Shown: piece by piece, positions 44,929 through 53,910 of the stretch | How positions within the stretch are numbered: position 1 is the stretch's first letter | Layout: each line of letters starts with the position of its first letter | NCBI GenBank assembly: GCA_902570425.1 | Contig: CACFYB010000003.1 | Coordinates: 1 to 64,000, forward strand | Length of the DNA stretch: 64,000 nt | Direction of reading: 5' to 3' | DNA from: an uncultured Pelagibacteraceae bacterium | GTDB taxonomy: Bacteria; Pseudomonadota; Alphaproteobacteria; Pelagibacterales; Pelagibacteraceae | Program-made: the position numbers and the translations under genes | Notes under the pieces: generated by a model | What the model was told of the DNA's origin: nothing | The model's database searches: none | What the model saw: the letters and a program-made list of their open reading frames with translations, nothing else

Positions 44929-44970
44929 AAAACGCTTCTCATAACGCTATGTGTGAGAGGCGTTTTTTTT
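44929..44970 (+). terminator. Bidirectional intrinsic terminator
   Basis: A 13-bp stem with one G-T pair (AAAACGCTTCTCA with TGAGAGGCGTTTT) and 12-base loop is followed by eight T. The opposite strand also ends in T after the stem, so it can serve both the peptide gene and carD, whose stop overlaps its edge. Confidence 0.9.
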
Positions 44971-45832
44971 ATTCTTCTACATTTTCGTCTGGCTCTGAAA
45001 TTGTTTCTTCCTCTTCCACAGCACTTGATGGCTTATTTGATTGGACTTGGGTTTTTTGTTGCGTATCTAAATTTCTTTTTAAAGCTTTATCTAATTTTTT
45101 TTGAGTATCTTCTGCAGAAGAATTAAGAATTATTATAAATTCAGATAGAATTCTTTCGTAAGCTTTCTCAAATAATTGTCTTTCACTATAAGATTGATCT
45201 ACCATTAGATCATCCCCTTTATTTAAATCTCTTACAACTTCGGCTAATTCATAAATTTTTCCTGATGAAATTTTAGCCTCATATTCTTGAGCTCTTCTAC
45301 TCCACATTGATCTTTTAATTTTTGGTTTGCTTTTTAATATAGAAATACATTTATTAACTTGGTTAATTGTTGCTAAAGGTCTTAAATGTGATTGTTTATT
45401 TACGGGGACCATTCCGTTAGCTTTATCTTTTTCAAATTTTATTATGTAAGTTTCTACATCTATACCACCAATATTAATTTTTTTGAATTCAGTAATTTGA
45501 CCAACGCCATGTTTCGGATAAACAACATAATCTTTTATTTTATATTCTCGTTTTTCTGTTTCTTGTTTTTTTACTTTTTTAATTTCTGGTTTTAATTCAT
45601 TACTTTTGGAAATTCTTAAGCCTTCATTTTTGGCTTCACTCTTTTCATTTTGTTTTTTAGATTGAACTTTCTTTTTTATTTTTCTTAATTTTTTTATTTT
45701 AGGGATAACTTTTTTTTTTATTTTTTTGTTTAAGACCTTTTTAGTTTTTTTAACTTTAGGTTTGATGGTTTTTTTTTTATTTTTTTTGCTAAATGTTTTC
45801 TTTAAAATATTTTTCAAATTTATTTTGTTCAT
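44969..45832 (-). CDS. carD: CarD-family transcription regulator with lysine-rich N-terminal tail
   Basis: The 287-residue protein has three parts. Residues 1-96 are a disordered, strongly basic tail, mostly Lys ([18 protein letters not shown] style). The CarD RNA-polymerase-interaction domain begins near 97 with [17 protein letters not shown], followed by a helical DNA-binding part ([26 protein letters not shown], motif [13 protein letters not shown]). The C-terminal 45 residues are hydrophilic and acidic. CarD stabilises open promoter complexes. Other alphaproteobacterial CarD proteins lack such a tail as far as I recall. It overlaps fdxA by 44 bases. No other start in frame gives a shorter CarD with a Met before the domain. 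Confidence 0.88.
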   Translation of the reverse strand: MNKINLKNILKKTFSKKNKKKTIKPKVKKTKKVLNKKIKKKVIPKIKKLRKIKKKVQSKKQNEKSEAKNEGLRISKSNELKPEIKKVKKQETEKREYKIKDYVVYPKHGVGQITEFKKINIGGIDVETYIIKFEKDKANGMVPVNKQSHLRPLATINQVNKCISILKSKPKIKRSMWSRRAQEYEAKISSGKIYELAEVVRDLNKGDDLMVDQSYSERQLFEKAYERILSEFIIILNSSAEDTQKKLDKALKRNLDTQQKTQVQSNKPSSAVEEEETISEPDENVEE

Positions 45833-46115
45833 CTTTAAACTTTTCGTGATCCGAAGGTGGATCTTTTTTTCCAGTAATATTTGGCCAAATTTCTGAATAC
45901 TTTTTATTGATTTCTAGCCACTTTTCACTGCCAGGCTCTGTATCAGCTTTAATAGCATCAACAGGACATTCTGGTTCACAAACGCCACAATCTATACACT
46001 CATCAGGTTTAATTACAAGCATATTTTTTCCCTCGTAGAAACAATCTACAGGACAAACCTCAACACAATCGGTTAGTTTACATTTAATACACTTATCATT
46101 TACTAAATACGTCAT
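45789..46115 (-). CDS. fdxA: Seven-iron ferredoxin FdxA
   Basis: The 108-residue ferredoxin has the FdxA pattern: [21 protein letters not shown], given as [16 protein letters not shown], and the second motif [16 protein letters not shown]. Together they bind one [3Fe-4S] and one [4Fe-4S] cluster. [16 protein letters not shown] is typical of the family C-terminus. It is an electron carrier; the partners are not known here. The gene lies between a TerB-like gene and carD, overlapping each by 20 and 44 bases. In many alphaproteobacteria fdxA is adjacent to carD. Confidence 0.95.
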   Translation of the reverse strand: MTYLVNDKCIKCKLTDCVEVCPVDCFYEGKNMLVIKPDECIDCGVCEPECPVDAIKADTEPGSEKWLEINKKYSEIWPNITGKKDPPSDHEKFKDEQNKFEKYFKENI

Positions 46116-46524
46116 TATATTTTTTCTTAATTTTTTCTTTAATATCGCCCATTACTTTACTGTCAATATATAGCAATCCCGTAAGTCGTCTCATTAAACT
46201 AGTTTCATATATATCTGCCTCATTATTGGAGTAGATAATTTCCCATAATGCCTCAATAATTTTAATTTTTTTGTCTTCATTCATATTTTTTACTTCTTTT
46301 GTGAAATCTAAAATTTGAATAGAATTTTCCTCAATTTTTTTTGCATTTATAATTATTTCCTTTAAATCATCTTTATTTGTACCAATTTTTAATAATGCTT
46401 GTTTAATTATATTTTCCTCTTGTTGAGAATAATTTTCATCAATTTTTGCGGCGTGTATTAATAATGCAGTAACTTTAGTTATATCCTCATTTTCATTATT
46501 TTTTTTATCTTTTTTAAAAAACAT
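46096..46524 (-). CDS. TerB-like helical protein
   Basis: The 142-residue protein fits the TerB/DjlA N-terminal helical fold, with [21 protein letters not shown] early and [26 protein letters not shown] later. This fold is found in tellurite resistance proteins and membrane-associated chaperone modules, but no other Ter gene is present, so tellurite resistance should not be inferred. In many alphaproteobacteria an S4 RNA-binding gene occupies the site between the helicase and fdxA; it is missing here. It overlaps fdxA by 20 bases and follows the helicase after two. Confidence 0.72.
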   Translation of the reverse strand: MFFKKDKKNNENEDITKVTALLIHAAKIDENYSQQEENIIKQALLKIGTNKDDLKEIIINAKKIEENSIQILDFTKEVKNMNEDKKIKIIEALWEIIYSNNEADIYETSLMRRLTGLLYIDSKVMGDIKEKIKKKYNDVFSK

Positions 46525-46526
46525 AG

Positions 46527-49010
46527 TTATTTACTTAAATTTAAATTTTTCAGTATCTTAAATGGATTTTCTTTTGAATTTCTATTGCTAAAATTTTTTT
46601 TGGTTTTTTTTGGTGGAAAATATTTAAAGAATATATCGTTGTCTTTTATATTAATTTTGTAACCCATATTTTTAAGAAGTTTCTTAAAATCCTCTTTATT
46701 ACATCCAAGAAGATTTAACATTTCAGGAATTAATTTTATTTCTTTTTTATCCTCTGTATTTGTATTGATAATTTGTACAAATAACCTTTCTAAAATATCA
46801 ATTCTCACAAAGAAATTTTCAAATTTTTCGAAACCACAAAGTAACATGAAATTTTTGCTTCTAGCATTTTTGTTGCTTAAAAAATTTAATCCAAATTTAG
46901 GAGGGCTTAAATCAAAATATTTTTGGTGATAGTTTTTCCAAAGTAAGGTCCTTAAAGACACTGCTTCAGGTTTTATTAGTCTATGTAAATAAACATGATA
47001 TCTTCCGAACTTTACACCAAGATCTCTTAAGATTTTCCTATCATTTTGATCTAGATCTTTAAGATAATTCGAAACCTGTTCCCTTTTGAGAACACCATTA
47101 TTTTCATAGAGTTGAAATGCTAAAGCTTTAATAGAAGAATTTTTTTCTTTTATATTTTTTAAGTCAACAAGACTTTTTAAAATTGTATCAATCTTATTTT
47201 TCAACCACTTATCAATAAAGATAATCAATTTTTTTTTCTGATTTGACTCTAAAATATCATCTATAATTAACTCAAAAGTTGGGTTTAAGTAATCCCTACC
47301 TGGTATTAGCTTTGCAATTGGTGATTTGTTCCAATAAATCTTAAAGTCATTATGCAGATCAATTAAACCAGTCTCAATAATCATGTGCATTCTTTTTTCA
47401 AGTTCGGGGCCAATTGTTTGTCTTGCAGCTTTTTTCAGAGACTTAATGTCAGTCTCAAGTGCTCCCTTTTTAAGATCTAACTCTAATTTTAAACCATTAA
47501 TTTTACCTATAAATTGATCATCAATCATAACATCATTATTTTCTAAAATCTTAGTATTAAATTCCATATCTTGTTTTAATCCTCTAGCCAGAACACTTGC
47601 TCGTTTATCAATAAATGTTTTTGTAAGTTCTTCATGAAGTCTATCTGAAAGTTTATCTTCTAACAGTTTTGTTTTTTGTATCCAATAGTCATGATTTTCT
47701 GTCCAATTATTTTTATTTGCAACATAAGACCAAGTTCTTACATTTGCAATTCTATTTGACAAAGAATCTACATTTCCCTCTAATTTATCTAATTTCATAA
47801 GCTGAAGATGCATAAAATCGTCAGTAATTTTGCCTTTTTGAGTATTTAAGAATTTAAAAACATTTTCAATTACCTCGTAGTGATTACCATAAGTTTTTTT
47901 GACAAAATCAGGTATTTGACAACATTCCCACAAAAGTTTTAATTTTTCATTTTCTAGTTTAGTATCTTTTAAATTTTTTTCTCTTGTAAAAAATTTAAGA
48001 GCTTTTTCATCTTCACATTCATATATTTTTCTTTGCCAGTCTTTGTTGGGTTTTTCATCTAAAGATTTTAAAAGTGTTGTTGGATTATTAAAGTTCAAAT
48101 TGGAATTTCTCCAATACAATGTTCGAAGATCCTCAAATTTATGATTTTCAAGCAAATCAACCTCTTCAGCATTAATTTCTTTACATTGACCTGTAATACC
48201 AAAACTACCATTATTCAGATATCTTCCTGCGCGACCTGCAATTTGACCAATTTCTGATAAATTCAATCTTCTTAATTTTTTTCCATCGTATTTTTTTAGA
48301 TTAGAAAAATACACATGGTTTAAATCCATGTTGATGCCCATACCAATAGCATCTGTTGCTACTAAAAAATCTACGTCACCTGATTGATACAATTCTACTT
48401 GAGCGTTTCTTGTTTTTGGACTTAAAGATCCCATTACAATTGCTGCCCCACCTTTTTGTCTTCTTATTAACTCTGCTATAGCGTAAACTTCCTCAGCAGA
48501 AAATGCTATTATTGCAGTCTTTCTATCAATTCTAGAAATCTTTTTATGACCCGAGTAAGAAAGTTTAGATAACCTGTCTCTTTTAATAAACTCTATGTCA
48601 TCATCTAATTTTGAAATAATATTTTTTATTGTGTTAGAACCCATTAACATTGTTAGTTTATTTCCCCTCATATTTAATAATCTATCAGTGAAAATATGCC
48701 CACGTTCGTGATCCGAACACATTTGTATTTCATCTACAGCAATAAAATCTAATTCTTTGTCTATGGGCATGGACTCAACAGTGCAGAGAAAATACTTGGC
48801 ATTGGTTGGTATAATTTTTTCCTCTCCAGTTATTAATGCAACTTGATCTAAATTTGTTATTTTAACTATTCTGTCATACACTTCACGAGCTAAAAGTCTC
48901 AATGGAAAACCGATCATTCCACTTTTGAAAGACAACATTGTTTCAATAGCTAGATGAGTTTTGCCTGTATTAGTAGGTCCAAGAACTGCAGTTATTTTAT
49001 TTTTAAGCAT
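46527..49010 (-). CDS. SUV3-like RNA/DNA helicase
   Basis: The 827-residue superfamily 2 helicase starts with Walker A GPTNTGKTHLAIETML (near 11-26). The DExH box is DEIQMCSDHERGHIF, the DEIQ form found in mitochondrial SUV3. Motif VI is QIAGRAGRYLNNG. The C-terminal half has the SUV3-type helical domain and a basic tail. Alphaproteobacterial homologues lie next to fdxA and carD as here. SUV3 unwinds RNA for the degradosome in mitochondria together with PNPase. PNPase is also encoded in this window, but no direct link is shown. Confidence 0.88.
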   Translation of the reverse strand: MLKNKITAVLGPTNTGKTHLAIETMLSFKSGMIGFPLRLLAREVYDRIVKITNLDQVALITGEEKIIPTNAKYFLCTVESMPIDKELDFIAVDEIQMCSDHERGHIFTDRLLNMRGNKLTMLMGSNTIKNIISKLDDDIEFIKRDRLSKLSYSGHKKISRIDRKTAIIAFSAEEVYAIAELIRRQKGGAAIVMGSLSPKTRNAQVELYQSGDVDFLVATDAIGMGINMDLNHVYFSNLKKYDGKKLRRLNLSEIGQIAGRAGRYLNNGSFGITGQCKEINAEEVDLLENHKFEDLRTLYWRNSNLNFNNPTTLLKSLDEKPNKDWQRKIYECEDEKALKFFTREKNLKDTKLENEKLKLLWECCQIPDFVKKTYGNHYEVIENVFKFLNTQKGKITDDFMHLQLMKLDKLEGNVDSLSNRIANVRTWSYVANKNNWTENHDYWIQKTKLLEDKLSDRLHEELTKTFIDKRASVLARGLKQDMEFNTKILENNDVMIDDQFIGKINGLKLELDLKKGALETDIKSLKKAARQTIGPELEKRMHMIIETGLIDLHNDFKIYWNKSPIAKLIPGRDYLNPTFELIIDDILESNQKKKLIIFIDKWLKNKIDTILKSLVDLKNIKEKNSSIKALAFQLYENNGVLKREQVSNYLKDLDQNDRKILRDLGVKFGRYHVYLHRLIKPEAVSLRTLLWKNYHQKYFDLSPPKFGLNFLSNKNARSKNFMLLCGFEKFENFFVRIDILERLFVQIINTNTEDKKEIKLIPEMLNLLGCNKEDFKKLLKNMGYKINIKDNDIFFKYFPPKKTKKNFSNRNSKENPFKILKNLNLSK

Positions 49011-49083
49011 TTCTATCTTTGGTGTGTATTTATTTTTACCTACCAGATATAGTTGGCGTCAAAGAACAAAAATAGACTAAAAC

Positions 49084-49164
49084 ATGACCGAATCGGAAGG
49101 TAAAAAGTTCTCATTTTCAAAATTAATTAATAATATTTTAGCACAATTAACCAAATTTTTATAA
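49084..49164 (+). CDS. Possible 26-residue peptide, uncertain
   Basis: In the 184-base gap between the helicase and the aminotransferase, an ATG opens a 26-codon frame (MTESEGKKFSFSKLINNILAQ and five more). It has a short charged start and an amphipathic end. No convincing ribosome-binding site precedes it, and no terminator follows before the aminotransferase ATG 30 bases later. It may be noncoding leader. Apart from this the gap holds no feature I can support. Confidence 0.2.
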   Translation: MTESEGKKFSFSKLINNILAQLTKFL

Positions 49165-49194
49165 CAATATAAATTTGAAAAAATTAAAATATTA

Positions 49195-50421
49195 ATGTTA
49201 AAAGATTTAGTAAAAAACTTAGAACCCTCGTCGACTTTAAGAATAAATGAAATTTCAAAAGTACTAGAAGAAAAAGGTAAGAATATTTTTAAATTTGGGT
49301 TTGGTCAATCTCCATTTGAAGTACCTGAAAGTATTGTTAGGGAGCTACAAAATAATGCACATCAAAATAAATATTTACCAATGCAAGGACTCAAAAGTTT
49401 AAGAGAGTCAGTTGCTAAATATACTTCAAATAAGAAAAATTTTGATTATAAATCTGCTAATGTAATTATAGGTCCTGGCTCTAAAGAACTTATGTTTTTA
49501 CTGCATGTAATTTTTGATGGAGAGATAATTCTTCCAGCTCCTAGTTGGGTTTCTTATGCTCCTCAGGCGATACTTGGTAGAAATAAATCAAGAATTATAC
49601 AAACAAAAAGGGAAAATAATTGGTTTCCCACAGCAGATGATTTGGAAAAAATTATTTTGAAAGACAAGAAAAAAAATTACCTGTTGTTTTTAAATTCACC
49701 AAATAATCCATCAGGACAAATTTGTGAAAATCTTGAAGAAATAAGTGAAATTACAAAAAAATATAATTTGATAATTTTATCTGATGAAATCTATTCCGAA
49801 CTTGCTTTTAATAATGATTATAAATCGATCTCAAATTATTGCCCAGAAAAAACAATTATAAGTACTGGACTGAGTAAGTGGTGTGGAGCTGGAGGTTGGA
49901 GATTAGGATATTTTATTGTACCTAATGAATTAGAGATGATTAAAGAAAAAATAAATGTTCTTGCTAGTGAAACTTTCTCTGCCGTTAGTGCCCCAATTCA
50001 ATATGCAGCTATTAAAGCTTATGATGAAGATCATAGCATTTATATAAATTTATCAAGAAATATTTTAAAAAATATAGGAAATTATGTTTATGAAAATCTT
50101 AAATCGAACAAAGTATTGATTAACGAACCACAAGGTGGATTTTACTTAATGCCAGAATTTATTAGTAAAAAATTTAAGTCTTCATCTGAAATATGTAAAG
50201 AAATTTTACAACAAACAGGGGTTGCATTGTTACCAGGATCCGATTTTGGTTTTGATGAAAAAAGACTAATTGTGAGATTAAGTTTTACAGATTTTGATGG
50301 TAAAAAATTAATGGATGAATTTAAAAAAAATCCTATTTTAACTAAAAGTACCATGAATAAACTCGCTCCCAAAATAGTTGCAGGTGTAAATAAACTTAGA
50401 AAATGGTCTGAGTTAATATAA
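49195..50421 (+). CDS. Class I PLP-dependent aminotransferase
   Basis: The 408-residue fold-type I aminotransferase has the PLP lysine in TGLSKWCGAGGWRLGY, SPNNPSGQICENL with the conserved Asn, LSDEIYSEL with the Asp/Tyr pair, and the carboxylate-binding Arg in RLIVRLSF. Substrate specificity cannot be read with confidence; aspartate/alanine-type aminotransferases are the nearest group. The TAXI-type TRAP transporter follows on the same strand after 70 bases, so uptake of an amino or keto acid is a plausible link, not proven. Confidence 0.85.
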   Translation: MLKDLVKNLEPSSTLRINEISKVLEEKGKNIFKFGFGQSPFEVPESIVRELQNNAHQNKYLPMQGLKSLRESVAKYTSNKKNFDYKSANVIIGPGSKELMFLLHVIFDGEIILPAPSWVSYAPQAILGRNKSRIIQTKRENNWFPTADDLEKIILKDKKKNYLLFLNSPNNPSGQICENLEEISEITKKYNLIILSDEIYSELAFNNDYKSISNYCPEKTIISTGLSKWCGAGGWRLGYFIVPNELEMIKEKINVLASETFSAVSAPIQYAAIKAYDEDHSIYINLSRNILKNIGNYVYENLKSNKVLINEPQGGFYLMPEFISKKFKSSSEICKEILQQTGVALLPGSDFGFDEKRLIVRLSFTDFDGKKLMDEFKKNPILTKSTMNKLAPKIVAGVNKLRKWSELI

Positions 50422-50491
50422 AAACGCTCTATACAAAGACCTTAAATTACTGTTAGTATTAGAATATAAATAATTAAACAGAGGGGAAAAT

Positions 50492-51496
50492 ATGAGAAAA
50501 ATAATGTTATCTCTATCTAGTGCCCTGCTTATTTTCTTTGCATCATTATCTTTTACAAGTATTGCAAAATCTGCAGAGTTCTTCACGATAGGAACGGGAG
50601 GTCCAACTGGGGTATATTTCCAAACAGGAAATGCTATATGTAAGATGTTACATAAATCAGCAATTAGTGCTGAGCATGGAAGAAAAAAAGGAACAGCTAA
50701 AGCTTATAGATGTACCGCTCCTTCAACAGGTGGATCAAATTATAATATTGGTCAAATAGCGGCTGGAGAATTTCAATTTGGTGTTGCCCAGTCTGACTGG
50801 CAGTTTCATGCTGTTAATGGATCCAGTAAATGGGAAGGAAAACAATTTAGTGATTTGAGAGCTGTATTTTCAGTTCATAATGAGCCTTTTCAAATTTGGG
50901 CTAGAAAAAAAGCAAAAATAAAAGACTTTAATGGCCTAAAAGGAAAAGTTGTAAACATTGGTAATCCAGGTTCGGGACAAAGAGGAACTATGGAAGAACT
51001 TATGAAAGCAATGGGAGTTGATAATAGTTTTTTTAAATCAACAACTGAACTTACTTCTTCAGAGCAAGTAAAAGCTTTGTGTGATGGTAAAATTGATGCT
51101 TTTGGTTATTCTGTAGGTTTTCCAAATGGAGCAATGGAGCAAGCAGCAACTTGTGCAGCAAAAGCTTCACCAATTAATTTAACAGGTTCTGAAGTTCAAG
51201 GTTTAATTAGTGGTGCTGATTATTATGCAAAGGCCGTTATTCCAAAAGGAACTTATACAGGTCAAAAAAAAGATGCTACTACTTTTGGTGTAAAAGCTAC
51301 AGTGGTTACAAGCGCTTCAGTTTCTGAGGAGTTAGTGTATTTAGTGACAAAAGCTGTGATGGAAAATTTTGATGATTTTAAAAAACAACATCCTGCTTTT
51401 GGATTTTTGGAAAAGAAAAACATGATTAAAGATGGTTTATCTGCTCCATTACATCCTGGTGCAATTAAATACTACAAAGAAGCTGGATTAATGTAA
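50492..51496 (+). CDS. TAXI-family TRAP transporter solute-binding protein
   Basis: The 334-residue periplasmic protein has a signal peptide (about 1-27, ending IAKSAEF) and the TAXI signature FTIGTGGPTGVYFQTGNAICK near the start, with CTAPSTGGSNYNIGQIAAGEF following (motifs GTGGPTGVYF and STGGSNYNI). It delivers a solute to the membrane permease encoded next. TAXI proteins bind glutamate-like or other organic acids; the ligand here is unknown. GAGGGG at 50481-50486 is a strong ribosome-binding site. A terminator hairpin after it should keep the permease level below that of the binding protein. Confidence 0.93.
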   Translation: MRKIMLSLSSALLIFFASLSFTSIAKSAEFFTIGTGGPTGVYFQTGNAICKMLHKSAISAEHGRKKGTAKAYRCTAPSTGGSNYNIGQIAAGEFQFGVAQSDWQFHAVNGSSKWEGKQFSDLRAVFSVHNEPFQIWARKKAKIKDFNGLKGKVVNIGNPGSGQRGTMEELMKAMGVDNSFFKSTTELTSSEQVKALCDGKIDAFGYSVGFPNGAMEQAATCAAKASPINLTGSEVQGLISGADYYAKAVIPKGTYTGQKKDATTFGVKATVVTSASVSEELVYLVTKAVMENFDDFKKQHPAFGFLEKKNMIKDGLSAPLHPGAIKYYKEAGLM

Positions 51497-51516
51497 TCTA
51501 GAAATAAGATGAAATT

Positions 51517-51550
51517 AAAAGGCCTGGTATTTTTACCGGGCCTTTTTTTT
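51517..51550 (+). terminator. Intercistronic terminator between TAXI binding protein and permease
   Basis: A 13-bp stem with one G-T pair (AAAAGGCCTGGTA with TACCGGGCCTTTT) and a TTTT loop is followed by T. It is one of the strongest terminators in the window and lies 17 bases before the permease ATG. Partial read-through would give the usual excess of binding protein over permease. Confidence 0.92.
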
Positions 51551-51567
51551 ATGATAAGATATTATTA

Positions 51568-53910
51568 ATGAGTCAGTCCTTTAGTGAAAAAGTAAAAACT
51601 AAAATAAATGAAGATTTATCACCAACAAGAAATTTAACAGGTTTTCATTTAAAAGTAGTTGCCGCGATTGCAATTATTTGGTCTTTATTTCAGCTTTGGT
51701 ACGCTTCTCCATTTCCTTTTTTATTTAATTTTGGAATGTTTAAAGGATTGCCAGCAAGAGCTATACATTTAGGATTTGCTTTATGCTTAGCTTTTTTAAT
51801 ATATCCTATTTCAAAAGGAAAAAAAATTTCTATAATAGACATATTCATTAGTTTTGCAGGGGCATTTTCTTGTTTATACATTTATTTTTTTTATGACCAA
51901 CTTGTTGAAAGAGGTGGAGTTTTATTAACTTTAAAGATCAGTGAAAATTTTGATTTACCTGTAGAATTAATAATAGGAAGTTGTGGAATTTTAATTCTTT
52001 TAGAAGCAACAAGAAGAGCTATTGGATTACCATTAGTAATTATTGCAATTTGTTTTTTATTATTTTCATATTTTGGAAGATATGCACCTGATATAATATC
52101 TCATGGTGGTCTATCTTTAAATAGACTGGTTGGTTTTCAATGGTTAGATCAAGAAGCGATATTTGGGATACCTATTGGGGTGTCAGTTGATTTTATTTTT
52201 TTATTTGTACTTTTCGGAGCTTTATTAGAGACCGCAGGTGGAGGTAAATATTTTTTAGATTTAGCATTTGCAATGGTTGGAAAAATGAGAGGTGGTCCAG
52301 CTAAAGCCGCTATTCTTGGATCAGGTATGACAGGCCTTATCTCTGGATCGTCTATTGCAAATACAGTTACAACTGGAACTTTTACAATACCAATTATGAA
52401 AAAAACTGGTTTCTCTCAAGAAAAAGCTGGTGCAATTGAAGTATCATCATCAGTTAATGGTCAAATAATGCCTCCTGTAATGGGAGCGGCTGCATTTGTA
52501 ATGGCAAGTTTTATTGGAGTAACATACTTCGAAGTTGTTAAACATGCATTTTTACCAGCAATTATTTCATACATAGCTTTGTTTTATATATCTCATTTAG
52601 AAGCATTAAAATTAAACTTAAAAGGAATGGAAGATTCTGATGTACCTAATCTAAGAAAAACTTTTTTATCTGGATTGCATTTTTTAGTCCCTATTTTTGT
52701 GTTAATTTATATGTTGGTTTATTTAAGATTTACCGCTTCTTATTCAATTTTTTATGCAACTATATCCTTAATATTTGTAAACCTTATAAACAAAATAATT
52801 ATAGTTGAAGATTATAAAGAAGGTTTAAAAGTTTGGTTTAATCAAACAGTAGTTGGATTTGAAAAAGGTGCTTTAAATATGGTTGGTGTAGGTATTGCCA
52901 TTGCTACTGCTGGTATAATTGTAGGCGCTGTTGGATCAACAGGATTAAGTACAAATCTGATAATAGTTATAGAGTCTATTGCAAAGGATAATGTAATTAT
53001 TTTATTATTCCTTACAATTGTATTATGTCTTTTACTTGGAATGGGTTTGCCAACTACTGCAAATTATGTAGTGGTAGCATCATTAATGGCAACAGTTTTA
53101 GTTGATGTTGGTAATGCATCAGGTTTCATATTTCCTTTAATAGCAGTCCATTTGTTTGTTTTTTATTTTGGATTAATGGCAGATGTAACACCACCAGTCG
53201 GGCTTGCATCTTATGCAGCAGCAGCTATTTCTGGTGGAGATCCTTTAAGAACAGGTGTTCAAGCATTTTGGTATAGTTTAAGAACAGGAATTTTACCAAT
53301 AGTTTTTCTTTTTAATCATGAACTTCTTTTAATTGGTATAGAAAATGTTTGGCATGCTCTTTTGGTAATAATTACATCTCTTACTGGAATTTTAGTATTT
53401 ACATCTGCTACACAAGGTTGGTTTATTAATAGACTCAAATGGTATGAAATAATGATTTTTTTATTTATATCAATTTCTCTACTAGCACCAGAATTTGTAT
53501 TAAATAAATTTTATCCTAAATATGATTATATTGATGTAAGTAAAGTAAATGATATGAAATTAAACCCCGAAAAAGAAGCTCGTATTAAAGTCACTAGAAT
53601 AACTGAATATGGAGAGAGATATAAATTATTTGTGATTGATAAAGACACTTTTGAAGAAGAATATAGTATAGAAAATTTTGGAATGAATTTAATTAAAAAA
53701 GATAATAACCATGTCGTAGATACAATTAAATGGAATGGAGAGGCAAAAAAAAGTGGAATTGAAATGGGTGACTATATAAGTGAGATCAAAATTGAAAATG
53801 CTGATAGACCATCAAAAAGTATTATATATCCAATTGCAATTTTATTACTTTTTATATTTGGTTATTTTAATTCAAGAAGAGAAAATTCATCCACCGGGAC
53901 CCAAATCTGA
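51568..53910 (+). CDS. TRAP transporter fused permease (4TM/12TM)
   Basis: The 780-residue membrane protein fuses the small DctQ-like and large DctM-like TRAP subunits, as is usual for TAXI systems. DctM-type motifs are GSGMTGLISGSSIANTVTTG (motif GLISGSSIANT) and LGMGLPTTANYVV. A soluble C-terminal part follows from about 640 (DUF3394-like, ending in GYFNSRREN). TRAP systems use ion gradients to import organic acids and related solutes. It follows the TAXI binding protein. Its 3' end overlaps the convergent thioesterase gene by 24 bases. Confidence 0.92.
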   Translation: MSQSFSEKVKTKINEDLSPTRNLTGFHLKVVAAIAIIWSLFQLWYASPFPFLFNFGMFKGLPARAIHLGFALCLAFLIYPISKGKKISIIDIFISFAGAFSCLYIYFFYDQLVERGGVLLTLKISENFDLPVELIIGSCGILILLEATRRAIGLPLVIIAICFLLFSYFGRYAPDIISHGGLSLNRLVGFQWLDQEAIFGIPIGVSVDFIFLFVLFGALLETAGGGKYFLDLAFAMVGKMRGGPAKAAILGSGMTGLISGSSIANTVTTGTFTIPIMKKTGFSQEKAGAIEVSSSVNGQIMPPVMGAAAFVMASFIGVTYFEVVKHAFLPAIISYIALFYISHLEALKLNLKGMEDSDVPNLRKTFLSGLHFLVPIFVLIYMLVYLRFTASYSIFYATISLIFVNLINKIIIVEDYKEGLKVWFNQTVVGFEKGALNMVGVGIAIATAGIIVGAVGSTGLSTNLIIVIESIAKDNVIILLFLTIVLCLLLGMGLPTTANYVVVASLMATVLVDVGNASGFIFPLIAVHLFVFYFGLMADVTPPVGLASYAAAAISGGDPLRTGVQAFWYSLRTGILPIVFLFNHELLLIGIENVWHALLVIITSLTGILVFTSATQGWFINRLKWYEIMIFLFISISLLAPEFVLNKFYPKYDYIDVSKVNDMKLNPEKEARIKVTRITEYGERYKLFVIDKDTFEEEYSIENFGMNLIKKDNNHVVDTIKWNGEAKKSGIEMGDYISEIKIENADRPSKSIIYPIAILLLFIFGYFNSRRENSSTGTQI

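Noticed and set aside
46096..46524. Tellurite resistance
   Set aside because: Only a TerB-like fold is seen. No other ter gene is present, and the fold has wider roles.
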